Source: Trileptium ribeirensis
Taxonomy: Eukaryota; Nematoda; Enoplea; Enoplida; Thoracostomopsidae
Reading direction: 5' to 3'
Assembly: GCA_030248225.1 (NCBI GenBank)
Contig: JASANE010000610.1
Span: 1 to 64,000, forward strand
Length of the DNA: 64,000 nt
A program made the position numbers and the translations under genes. The first letter of the stretch is position 1. Every line of letters starts with the position of its first letter. Positions 22,677 to 32,400 of the stretch are shown piece after piece. Under the pieces are notes generated by a model. That model worked only from the letters and a program-made list of their open reading frames with translations. It made no database searches and was not told the origin of the DNA.

Positions 22677-23990
22677 CAGAACGTAGTGGAGATTGTGTGT
22701 TGCAGGGGTGAAATCTTTTAAATTCCGTCTGTGGTGTGTGTATGTGACCGGCCATAAGTCGAGAACGCCTAAACCGATGTTCATGATCTTGGGCTCATTG
22801 GAACCGCCATTTAAAGTGTACGTCCCCGAGCGTTTTTTGGCTTGGGGTCTGGTGTTAAAATGTGGGGTTTTTGTCCCATTTTAGTACCCTTAACGGAAGC
22901 AAGGTTATTTTTATCTTAATTAGCGAATTTTTTTCTCTGGATGGTTTTATTTTATAGTAAAATGATAAATGTCGATGCCTCTTTTTGTTTTTCGATTAAG
23001 GCTCCGGTTCTGGATTTTGGGGTTTGGGGTACGGGGGTGTGGTGCCCAAATGGTTCCTCGACCCAAAATTTGAAAATTTGTTCCGATATCTTGGGCGGCT
23101 GATAAGTTGTGCCTGGGGGTTTTCGGGCATGGGAAACTCAATGCCGGTGCCGGTTTTGCTCTGCGACCCATGGTTCTATGGTACCTCTGTTTTTTGCCCC
23201 CATGGTTCGGGGTCAGAGGTCAAAATGAGTGTTTTTAGTACCCTTCACGGAAGCAAGGTTATTTTTATCTTAGCATTTGAATTTATTTCTCTGGTTAGTT
23301 TTATTTCATAGTAAAATGATAAATGCCGATGCCTCTTTTTTGTTTTTTCGATTAAGGCTCCGGTTTTGGAGTTATGGGGTTTGACGTCACCCGGCACCCT
23401 CATGGTTCCTCGTCCCAAAATTAGAAAATTTCTGACGTCCTGGGCGGCTAAAAAGTTTAACTTTTGGGTTTTCGGGCATGGGAAACTTATTGACGGTATT
23501 GGTTTTACTCTGCGACCCATGGTTCCATGAGTACGTGGCATGGCTCCCCTTTGGTTCGGGGTCATAGGTTAAAATGGGGTCGATTTAGTATCCTTCACGG
23601 AAGCAAGATTATTTTTATCTTATATAACTTGATTTTTTTTCTCGTTGGTTTTATTTCATAGTAAAATGATAAATGCCGATGCCTCTTTTTTGTTTTACGA
23701 TTAAGGCTCTGGTTCATTGGTTTTGAGGTATTGCACCCTCGTGATTGCTGGGCCCAAAATTCGAAAATTTGTTCTGACGTCCTGGGAGGCTGATAGCTTG
23801 CACTTGGGTGGTTTTCGGGCATGGGAAACTTATTGCCGGCGTTCGTTTTGGACTAAGTTTTGCGGTATTGTGTGATATCCACATATGGTATATCTACGAA
23901 TGCTATCGATAGCTAGTTGGCTCTGCATGTAAAAGGCATAGGTGTGCCTATGCTTCACTACGTTCTGCAATCTCGAAGAAGTTACTAGTT
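22677..23990 (+). mobile_element. CAGAACGTAGTG element, copy 1, with ~350-bp internal tandem repeats
   Basis: Begins CAGAACGTAGTGGAG at 22677; the inverted motif CACTACGTTCTG is at 23956-23967. Similarity to the other copies continues about 25 bases further, to TTACTAGT. Inside, a unit recurs at 22886, 23243 and 23592 (about 350 bases). It carries CACGGAAGCAAGGTTATT, GATAAATGCCGATGCCTC, GATTAAGGCTCCGGTT, AATTTGTTCTGACGTCCTGG and TTTTCGGGCATGGGAAACT. The short open frames on both strands are by-products of these repeats. Other copies are at 57368-59795 and, inverted, 61205-61961. Confidence 0.7.
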
Positions 23991-24239
23991 ATACTACCAT
24001 GACAGCACTAAAGTTGTTTTAATCAGATATAAAAACCGTGCAACGCTTTATTTCTTTCTCCAAGGACCAAAAATACGAAAAGTGTTGAAGGAAATTTATT
24101 ATTTAAGTAGCTATGTCTACGTTGTAAGGCCCCAAAACTTGTTTTATTTGATGCATACTACGCTGATGCATTAGGTTTTATCGTATTCAGCAGCCCGAAA
24201 GCTTATACACATGTTCTCATGAACTACATGCATCTATAT

Positions 24240-24720
24240 TTGAAAAATGGCCAAATTTACCAAATTTTGGCATGATGCCATACCGCAGGGTTAATAACAC
24301 ACTCAGTGTGGGGTAAAACAATAAAACCAATGAGTTTAACGGATTTAATAACACTGTAATCTCATAGTTCACCTATAACATACTATAAACTTGCGTTGTA
24401 AAAATTTTGAAAATTTCACTTTTGGATGGTATTTTTTTTATTTTGGCTCATAGCTTGAAAACAGTTTCTCTGATAGAAAATGCATAACAGCAAAATTTAT
24501 TCTGTTGCAATGGTTTGTATTGCTATTCATTTTGCAATATGATTTTGCATGGATAAAATTATCTTGTAGAAAGGGAACAGTGTTTTTAACTCATTTCGTC
24601 GTAAAATTTAATCAGAAATGTGTTTCTCACACTACTTTTGAAAAGGTGGCAAAATTCGGCCATACCATGCGCGAAATTGCGTTGCACTCCGGAGACAGTA
24701 CCACTGTTGCTAAGCATTTA
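24240..24720 (-). repeat. Dispersed repeat, partial copy (family of 17860-18300)
   Basis: Matches 17870-18090 in the same orientation and 39780-39990 in reverse complement: CAGTGTGGGGTAAAAC, a TAAAAATTTTGAAAATTTCACTT-like block, and GGCTCATAGC followed by a GACAGAAA/GATAGAAA-type end. No coding capacity is supported. Confidence 0.5.
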
Positions 24721-24851
24721 AACATCATTCTACGGTTTTTGATGCTCACGGCTGTGTATTAAACTGCTAGCTTGTCTTATCACCAAGACGGTGATCTCTG
24801 AATGTTGATTATATATACCTACGAAATAAGCCACAGAATGTAAGCAATTTA

Positions 24852-25959
24852 TTGATGATTATTTCCAATAAGAATTATGCTGTCGCATGTCCGAACAGTC
24901 TCAGACCACGGACTGCTATCATGATATCTAAGAACATAGATTACTTATTTATTAATGAGTTGTCTGATATGGATTGTACTGCGATACGCACGCGACTGGC
25001 AGGAACCACCACATGGTGTGAACATGTGAACAGTGGTCATAGCGTCTCTTTATATCCCCTACGATGGTGTGAACCTGCCTCCAACTCAGCAGATTTGTCA
25101 TCTCGTGCGTTATTGTATGACTCATAAGATATCTCTTCTGATAGGGTGTGATTCCAACTCTCATCACACACTTTGGGGCAGCACTAATGATAACGCCAGG
25201 GGTAAAGCTCTCCTGGACTTTATTATTGGCAATGATCTCATGATCTTGAATGTTGGCAACACCCCGACATTCATGAATCGAGTAAGAGAGGAGGTTATAG
25301 ACCTCACGTTGTGCTCACTGGACATTAGTGACGTTATCAGCTATTGGAGAGTATCACCTGATCCCTCCTATTCAGACCACCGCTACATCGACATTGGAGT
25401 GAGTGGGATCATGAACCACGCTGTCAATTCTGATGTAGTGAATATCAGAACTATTAATGAGCAATCATTCTGTTCTAAGTTAAAGGAAAGCCTGGGAAAT
25501 GACCCACGCAGCATAAGCAATACCTATGATCTTGAAGCTGAGGTAACGTGCCTGTGTACTGCTATAGATGAGGCATCATCAGGCTCTTGTAAGCCCAAAA
25601 GGATACATGATAGCACGAAACCACGCTGGAGGAGCGCTACCGTAGAAACTCTACGCGCTGGATCTCGACGGCTCTTTCACAGAGCTAGCAGATCTAAGAA
25701 GCCGAGTGACTGGGAACGATATAAGAACTCGCTAAAAGAATATAAGTCGGCCATTAAAAGAGCCAAGACGGCTAGCTGGAGGGCCTTCTGCTCCGACGTC
25801 AACGGATGCAAGGAAACCACACGGCTTAAGAAAATTATTGCGAATACCGGGAGTCATAAAATAGGAACCCTTGTCGCACCTGGATCGAGCTACACGGGTA
25901 ACGAAAAAGAAACACTTGAGTTACTTCTATCGGCTCCATTGACACAAATGACCAGGTGA
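24852..25959 (+). pseudogene. LINE endonuclease domain remnant
   Basis: Two overlapping frames (24852-25127 and 25033-25959) encode an APE-like endonuclease lacking its start. GCDSNSHHTLWGS corresponds to the usual GDFNAHH..WGS motif, with Cys in place of the expected Asp-Phe pattern. YSDHRYI supplies the SDH motif. The rest of the second frame is the linker towards RT and ends with a TGA at 25957-25959. It is non-functional because of the frame change. Confidence 0.75.
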
Positions 25960-27284
25960 TGGCTAATGGATTCTGTAGGTACTCTGGTATGGTTAGAGTA
26001 CTTTGCAACAAAATATTTTCTAATGAAAATATTAAATGGGCAATATCTACTTTTGAACCATATAAGTCACCTGGCCCGGACGGTGTCTACCCTATACATC
26101 TCCAAATGAGTTGTGACGTATTAGTTGAGAGGCTGTATCTTTTCAGCTTCCCTAGTCAGTGGATTCGTACCACATGCCTGGAGGTCAGCGAAAGTAGTGT
26201 TTATCCCAAAACCTGGGAAAGATAGGTATGATATTCCAAAATCTTTCAGACCTATCTGTCTCTCATCGTACGTCCTGAAAACCATGGAACGTCTGATTGA
26301 CAGATATCTGCAGAAGGGCGAGGGAGTTGTTGGCAGGCTTCATCCGAAGCAGCATGCCTATCTTTTTGGCAAATCCACTACCACGGCTTTGCATGAGCTA
26401 GTTGGCACTGTTGAAGATAAAATCTACAGTGGTAGAATAGTTCTAGGATGCTTCCTTCACATAGGAGGCGCTTTTGATAACACGAATCTATCATCGTTTG
26501 AGAAAGCGTTTAAGAACTTTGGGTTATCCAAGATATTAAATAACTGGCTCAGAAATTTACTTTTAAGCAGAAAAGCTACTGCCAGTATGGGCGGAACATC
26601 TGTTACAGTTAATGTGCAGAGAGGAAGCCCTCAGGGTGGCGTCTTGTCACCGTTGCTCTGGTGTATGGTGATAAATAGCCTCCTTGATGAATTGAACGTA
26701 AGAAATACTCACGCACAAGCATACTCGGATGACGTGGCAATATTATGTAATGGGCCTGATGTTTCATCAGCTAAACGTCTGATGAACTCAGCCCTAAAGA
26801 AGGTTAGCCGCTGGTGTCTTAAAAATGGGCTAAATGTGAATGCCAGTAAGTGTGGACTTATTGTGTTCCACAACAGCCGTACAGTACCAGATTTTTCTGG
26901 ACTGTCACTTGGAGGGAACAGATCCCATTAGTGACTGAAATAAAGTACGTACCTTGGGGTTATGATTGACTCCAAGCTTAGCTGGAAGTCTCATTTAGAC
27001 TCATTGTGGCGAAAGCGAAGAAAGCCGCTATGACATGCAGAAACTGTGTTGGAAGGTCATGGGGCCTAAAGCCCAGCTCCCAACTGTGGCTTTACAATGC
27101 AGTGGTTCTGCCTATACTTCAATATGGGGTTATAGTCTGGTGGCATAGAATCAAGATTGGCTTCTTTACGAACGAGGTGACGCGTCATAATTTGCTCATG
27201 GCAACTGGGACAATGAGATCTACCCCAACCCTGGGCTTACAAGCAGCGCGATGCGTGCCACCCGCTGAGACATCCCTAATATAG
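25956..27284 (+). pseudogene. LINE reverse transcriptase domain remnant
   Basis: The frames 25956-26225, 26125-26931 and 27006-27284 together cover an RT. SPGPDGVYP starts the domain, KSFRPICLSSYVLKTMERL and FGKSTTTALHELV follow, then GGAFDNT (motif A, where the first Asp of the usual DI-GAFD is not seen), GSPQGGVLSPLLW (motif B) and AYSDDVAIL (motif C, SDD rather than ADD). The thumb region holds LYNAVVLPILQYGVIVWW. At least two frameshifts and the altered motif A make it inactive. Confidence 0.8.
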
Positions 27285-27290
27285 GAGGTT

Positions 27291-27902
27291 ATGGTCTGCT
27301 ACCACAGGTTGGTCACCACAAGCCATTGGAGCATGGGATTTAACAATTGCAAGAGAAGACATTTAAATGTGGACCGCCTGGTACAGTTAGTGCCAAGCAT
27401 TCAGTTACCATGCGATCGCCTGGCTAAAGAACTGGTTGACTCACCAGAGTGGAGAGACATCATTCCGAAACGTGAAGAGTGGGATATGGCCACGATCATT
27501 GAAGAACAGAACACCATCAACTGTTACACAGATGGTTCTAGATTGGAGCTGCCTGACGGACCATATGTCGGTGCTGGCATCTTCATAGAAGGCATGCTAA
27601 GACACTCCTGGCCACTTGGTAGCGCTGGCTCAGTGTTTCACGCTGAAGTCTATGCTATCATGGATTGTTGTAACAAGCTACAACAGAATAAATTAAGGAA
27701 TAAATCTACATGTATTAATTCAGATAGCCAGGCGGCTATTCAGGCAATTTCAGGCAGGTATGTACGCTCCAGACTAGTCCTTGATTGTATTAACAGTCTT
27801 AGGTTACTATGTCAAAATAATAGCGTTACGTTGAGATGGATTCCTGGACATGAAGAATATATAGGAAATGAGATAGCAGACGAACTGGCCAAACGGGGAT
27901 AA
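27291..27902 (+). pseudogene. LINE RNase H domain remnant
   Basis: RNase HI motifs are present in order: CYTDGSRL (catalytic Asp), FHAEVYAIMDCC (Glu), INSDSQAAIQAI (Asp) and WIPGHEEYIGNEIADELAKRG, the last a typical C-terminal handle. The domain itself is open and has its key residues, but it is cut off from the RT by a stop at 27282-27284 and ends at 27900-27902. Confidence 0.8.
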
Positions 27903-28094
27903 CGGAAGAAGCACAAGCCTGAACCCGTTCTTCCTATCCCGGCCAGCAACATCCGTCTTGAAAGCAAGCAATGGGCATTCTCCTCTCTTCAGGGGCTATG
28001 GGAATCGGAAAAGGGATGTAGGCAGACAAAACTCTTTCTACCGACCCTATGTAGGAGATATAGCAAATATCTTAGAAAGCTGAACAAGATAAAA

Positions 28095-28352
28095 TTGAGG
28101 TGGGCCGTAAATCTTATTACAGGCCATAACACGCTGAATTACTATATGTACAATCTGAAGCTCGCAGATTCTCAGCAATGCAGCATATGCAATGAAAGGG
28201 ATACGGCAGAACACCTTATACTGCGGTGTCCAGGCGAGGATCAGCTACGATCCAAGATCTATGGAAAGACTAGGATAGAATTTGAAAACATCCACTCTGG
28301 GGGAATTATGAGGATAGTCAGGTTTTCGACAGAATGTCGGAGACTTGAGTGA
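28095..28352 (+). pseudogene. LINE C-terminal CCHC segment
   Basis: The open segment contains LRWAVNLITGHNTLNYY and CSICNERDTAEHLILRC, a C-x2-C-x7-H-x4-C motif found after the RNase H domain in this LINE group. The stop at 28350-28352 is probably the original end of ORF2. About 110 bases of 3' tail follow. Confidence 0.7.
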
Positions 28353-28444
28353 AGTGGTTCTGATCGAGGCGGTGTAATGGACACTATTTTATAGTATAAA
28401 CACGGGTCGGGCAGTCCCTTCCTTGAGTCTCTTTCTCTGTCAAT

Positions 28445-28462
28445 CTATCTATCTATCTATAT
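28445..28462 (+). repeat. (CTAT)n microsatellite at LINE 3' end
   Basis: About four tandem CTAT units directly after the LINE tail. Simple 3' repeats of this kind mark the ends of many non-LTR retrotransposons. Confidence 0.7.
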
Positions 28463-28539
28463 AAGCAATTTTGCTCGAATATTTGAGAATATATAATTAT
28501 TGTGCTCATAACGTTAAGATACATACAGCATAATTACTC

Positions 28540-28910
28540 TGCAAAATGAGACCAAAGACACCCGAATAGCTCGAGCGGTTGCGGAATATATACTACCATT
28601 TTCGTGTATTTAGTGTCCCAGGAGCCCTTTGAAAAGCGCGTTTTGACGAAACCTGGCAGTGGCAATAATGGCAGCAACAGCATACCATTTGCAGTTGTCT
28701 AATGAATAATTGCTTGACAAAATGAGACCAAAACGCCAAAGTAGCACAGGCTGTTGCGGAGATATTATTTTCGTCTATTGTGGGTCCTGTGGGCCCATTA
28801 AAACAAGTTTTGAGTCAACATTGGGGTATAAATAAAGGCAATAGCGGCACACTGTTTGTAGATATATAGAAAATGAATAGCCCTACAAAATGAGACCAAA
28901 AAACTTATAT
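28540..28910 (+). repeat. ~170-bp tandem repeats
   Basis: The motif AAAATGAGACCAAA recurs at about 28543, 28719 and 28887, giving units of about 170-176 bases that also share GGTTGCGGA and a TTTTCGT-TATT block. Related sequence stands at 31780-32020. Confidence 0.6.
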
Positions 28911-30019
28911 ATTTCTTGCTATGCATAAACAGCGATAAAGTTCTAATACAGTCAATCAAACGAATACATTAACACGGCAAATCGCAATGTGAAACGTTAA
29001 GTAGGGCACATAATTTCAATAGGAACATTTCATCTTGACCGACAGAACTGCGTTAAGAAAACAAAGCCAAATGGACGCTTGTAGCATCTGTTTTATGCCA
29101 TTCAGATATGTGTGGTGTATGTTTGATTCGAACTGAACCAGTCCAATTTGATATGCATAACAGAGTATGAATTGTGTAAATACACTTAGCTCTAACCTTG
29201 GACAATACAAACTGCGTCCAGTATATACGAACCAGTACGCTTGTAAATTTTGTAAATCTCTCTACATTGAAGTAAATTAACATATTTGCAACATAACCAG
29301 AAACTGCGTTCTTGTTAATGTAAATTTTAACTGTATTTATCAAAACTGTGCGGAACGGTATCACAGTTGTCTCATATCATCATCTAGCTGACGGATACTA
29401 GTTGCCCAACGCTACGCTGAACAACATATCTGACAACTGGTCAGAAAATTATAGTATTCATTTTTTTATTTTCTCATGCAAACCAATAACTTCAAGTTTC
29501 CTGCGGAATAGCATTTAACAACTGTACTCTAGTAAATCTAAGCGATTTGAGATAATGCGAAATTATCTAGTTACACGCACATTCAGTTTGGCGCAGCTTA
29601 TCCAAAGATGTATATATAATGGAAGCTAGGTTTTTTTGGGTCGACAGGTGATTCTGGACCCCAAAAAAATTTTGCTGGACCCAAGCTAGACCCAGGGCAG
29701 TTTCGGCTTTGGAGACATAGGATTTGCAAATTAATTGTATTACACAGTGCAAGTTTTTAGCCGTTCGTGCTTACATGTGTACATAGTTGCTTACTGTTGG
29801 TTTCATGGATGGCCCTCGTCCTTTATCCTGTCTTGAGACAGGCAGAGAATAATTTATGTATTTGTAATAATATAAAATTGCGTTTGGTAATTACGTTTCG
29901 TTGCGTAAAAATTCGTGAAATTCACTAGCCAAAAATTGTAAATCTGGGCCCAGAGTTTAAGGTCCAGAAAATTTGCTGGACCCAACCTAGACCCGGGGTC
30001 CGTTTTGAAAAAACCCCAT

Positions 30020-30270
30020 TTGTTTGGCGCGAAACTGACATTTTGGCGACAAAAACATTAATAGCTTCCTCAAGCTTTTCAAAGTTACAGAGAGGCAATA
30101 ATGTCATAGCAATACATTAAGCCTGATGTAAATTTTTTGCAATATATACATTTTAAATGCACAGTAGCTTCATTTCTTCCTTCAATTGTTTTACGATATA
30201 TAAGTTTCGAAGAATTGTACTGATCCGGTTTTAAGAGACGATTCCGGTTGCTGGTTACGGTTCCGGTTAT
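30020..30270 (+). repeat. Dispersed repeat, copy 2 (pair with 11800-12045)
   Basis: Same block order as 11800-12045: TTAATAGCTTCCTCA, GGCAATAATG, ATAGCAATACATTAAG, TTTCTTCCTTCA, then GATCCGGTTTTAAGAGACG and a TTCCGGTTAT end. Confidence 0.55.
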
Positions 30271-30349
30271 ACCTTCTTGAATGATTAAGACAATATTACC
30301 ATTTTAGTGCACGTTTTGAAACAAATCCTAGATTCTAAGCGAACCGCGT

Positions 30350-30690
30350 AGCAAAGTCTTCGAGAAGCTTATTTGTTCTGCAAAAGAAAACCAGTTTAAC
30401 GTAGTTATCTGCGCTTATTGTCGAGTTACAATACGTAATATGATTTTTGGGGCTATTCGGGGGCCCACTTATACGGCCGGAAGGAGTTGGAATCCGTTTT
30501 CGCGTCTAAGTAAAGATCATAAATATAAATTTCAAGCCTTTAAATAAGATATCGCGCGAATCAATCCGCTCTGTTACAGTTGAGTTATCTGTGTAAGCCT
30601 AAAACACAATAACAGACATTGCCAAATTTTACCACTATCACGATTAGTAAGAATTCTTCGCTTAGCTCGTTTCACTCACTACACTCAGAA
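30350..30690 (+). repeat. Dispersed repeat ending GCTCGTTTCAC, related to 32050-32400
   Basis: Shares with 32050-32400: TTGTTCTGCAAAA/TTGCTCTGCAAAA, TCGAGTTACAATA/CCAGTTACAATATA, GCTATTCGGGGGCC-like, ATCGCGCGAATCA, ATTGCCAAATTTTACC and TTTCACTCACTA-ACTCAGA-TTCAG. The right end contains GCTCGTTTCAC, the reverse complement of the GTGAAACG-GC end seen in the 43.8-kb element. Confidence 0.6.
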
Positions 30691-30730
30691 TTCAGTTACA
30701 TTTAGCTATCAGTCAGCTTTAGCATTTAGC

Positions 30731-30935
30731 TGCATTTATCTGTCATCGCGGCGTGAATGCTTGGAACAAATTGCCCCCTCCTGTTGTTGGAGCCAAAAAT
30801 CTTGCGTCATTCAAATGTTTGCTCCACGCTTCTGGCTCATTGCCTGAGCTATAAGGCTTTTCCTGCAGTGTTGTCTGTATTTATTTCAGGCCCTACCAAA
30901 CGGGCCTCAACGCCTTATGGATCGACTATCCTGAA
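30731..30935 (+). pseudogene. LINE ORF2 C-terminal fragment
   Basis: One frame reads VNAWNKLPPPVVGAKNLASF followed by a KCLLHA segment, a pattern (WN-LP...V......SFK..L) found at the end of ORF2 in many LINEs. After a stop near 30849 the frame continues to about 30930 as ordinary 3' sequence. It is a short dead fragment separate from the 24.8-28.5 kb LINE. Confidence 0.55.
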
Positions 30936-31058
30936 AGTGTTGTCAGTAACTCAATGTGAATATGAGCGTGCAGGTGAATTATCAGTAGTGTTATCTCTTA
31001 TTCAACTATACTGTTGCGTTTTCCTATAAAAATTGAATGGCATTTTTGTATTTTTCAG

Positions 31059-31232
31059 GACGTTTCGCCATCTAGTCGCAGCCCAGCGATGGGACAACAG
31101 CCATACATTGGCGAACAAGCGCCGTCTGCTTCGGCGGGGATGTCAAACGTTGCAATATCGTCGTCGAGTCAGCCGCAGTCGGCGATGTGCTTGGATTTAT
31201 CGATGCAGCAATCGTCTAGTGGCGACGCTTTT
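31059..31232 (+). CDS. CRTC: CRTC exon 2 (Ser/Gln-rich)
   Basis: Acceptor TTTTTCAG|GAC and donor TTT|GTAACC enclose 58 codons (phase 0 to 0), so the exon joins exon 1 and the next exon in frame. The product begins DVSPSSRSPAM and is rich in Ser, Gln and Met. Family assignment rests on phase, order, strand and composition rather than on a conserved motif. The SRSP-type serines could be phosphorylated, which is inference. Further in-frame translation past 31232 is intron. Confidence 0.62.
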
Positions 31233-31652
31233 GTAACCTTAGATGTTGGTTTTGTATTTTGTTTTTATATTAGTATGATTATTCCAGTGTTGGGCGCCCC
31301 TCGGAAAAGCCGCCGACCAACTTTGTTTCACCTCGGTTTTCACTTCACTCCTGTCTTCTGGGATCCAAGTGTAGTGAGTGGATATTAATAAGCGTGTGAC
31401 CATTTAGCATCCAGAACTAGCAATAAAAAGTTCGTGAATAATCAGCATAGAAATTTAATAGCATTTAAAAATATAACAAAAGATTTTTACAAAACTAATT
31501 TTGGAGAGATCTTCATCCGCACTACTGTTGAATACTAGATGCCGACTCAAAGATTTCAATTCCTTTCCTGTGCCCAACACTAGTTTATCAACCGAATAAT
31601 TTGTCCAGACAACGGTGCACATCCTCATATGTGTGTAATTTAAACGGAGCGA

Positions 31653-32400
31653 GCTGAGTTTCTTCAAATACTGTTAAATTGTGTAAAAAGAGTTTTTGCT
31701 CCACTGTGGCATTCTTAACTTTTCACTAAAACGATGGATTTTCGCATTTTTACATGTCGTGTAATAAAATGTCGCTGTGCATCCAGCTTTGTCCTTACGC
31801 AGGTCTAATAATTTCATTTACAAATAACCGCAAAAACGACACTTGCCCAGCCAATAAATAATAACAATAGCTGCACACAGTCGCAGCTCCGTAAAAAATG
31901 ATTTGCTCTACAAAATTAACCCAAAAACAAATGTATACCTCGATTGGTTGTGGAGATATTACTATCTTCATATAGTTCAAGTTCCATGAGCCTATTTTAA
32001 AGCCGAAATCCACCATTCTAAGAGAACCACATGGAAAAGCGTTATTTACAGTCTTACAGAGGTTTAATTGCTCTGCAAAACGAACCGAATTTGATTCAGA
32101 TATCTACACCGACCGTCCAGTTACAATATATAAGTAACATGGTTTTTTGATCTATTCGGGGCCTGACATTTCGGAGGAGGATGTCGAAATCGAGCTTCGT
32201 GTCAAACTTATGGCATGAATGAATATATCAGTTTCAAGCTTTCACAAGAGCTATCGCGCGAATCAGTCAGCCCAGCCATGGTTGATTCGTGCGTGAAACG
32301 CTAAAAACCCAATACAGGACATTGTCAAATTTTACCTTTGGCACAGTTAATAAAAATTCTTTCTTTCACTCACTATACTCAGAGTTCAGCAATATTTTTA
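31653..32400 (+). mobile_element. GAAACGGAGCGAGC-family element, copy 1
   Basis: Starts TAAACGGAGCGAGCTGAG at about 31653. Its right half (32050-32400) matches 30350-30690 and its middle (31780-32020) the 28540-28910 repeats. The right end carries TTTCACTCACTA. No coding capacity. The inverted-end relation to the other copies (36.5, 39.4, 43.8 kb) is clear for the left end and weaker for the right. Confidence 0.5.

Larger units (their letters stand above)
24840..28465 (+). mobile_element. 5'-truncated, frameshifted non-LTR retrotransposon (RNase H-bearing, I/LOA-like)
   Basis: In order this holds part of an APE-type endonuclease, a reverse transcriptase, an RNase H domain and a C-terminal CCHC segment. 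It is followed by a short 3' tail ending in (CTAT)n at about 28445-28462. The coding frame changes near 25030-25130, 25957, about 26150 and about 26935-27005. Stops occur at 27282-27284 and 27900-27902, so it is inactive. The endonuclease start and any ORF1 are missing, which is a typical 5' truncation. It lies in the sense direction in CRTC intron 1. RNase H after RT, then CCHC, fits the I/LOA-like group, but the clade cannot be fixed by eye. Confidence 0.85.
18943..31058 (+). other. CRTC intron 1 (~12.1 kb), repeat-filled
   Basis: The intron runs from GTAAGT to TTTTTCAG. It contains a repeat at 19060-19400, hAT-like and MITE-like ends at 19436-19782, a repeat at 21290-21700, tandem-repeat element 22677-23990, repeat 24240-24720, LINE 24840-28465, tandem repeats 28540-28910, repeats at 30020-30690 and a LINE fragment at 30731-30935. 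In 19800-21290 and 29000-30000 I see nothing I can name. A small in-frame exon could have been missed here. Confidence 0.6.

Noticed and set aside
22947..23822. Similar open frames repeated on both strands (22.9-23.8, 58.5-59.6, 61.4-61.7 kb)
   Set aside because: They recur because the DNA is a tandem repeat; the frames differ between units and contain no domain.
28445..28462. CRISPR-like or satellite reading of the CTAT run
   Set aside because: Simple microsatellite at the 3' end of a LINE; no spacers or repeats of the right kind.
31233..31388. Read-through of CRTC exon 2 into the following sequence
   Set aside because: The composition changes to hydrophobic, intron-like sequence right after a usable donor, and the exon must exit in phase 0 at 31232 to join exon 3.
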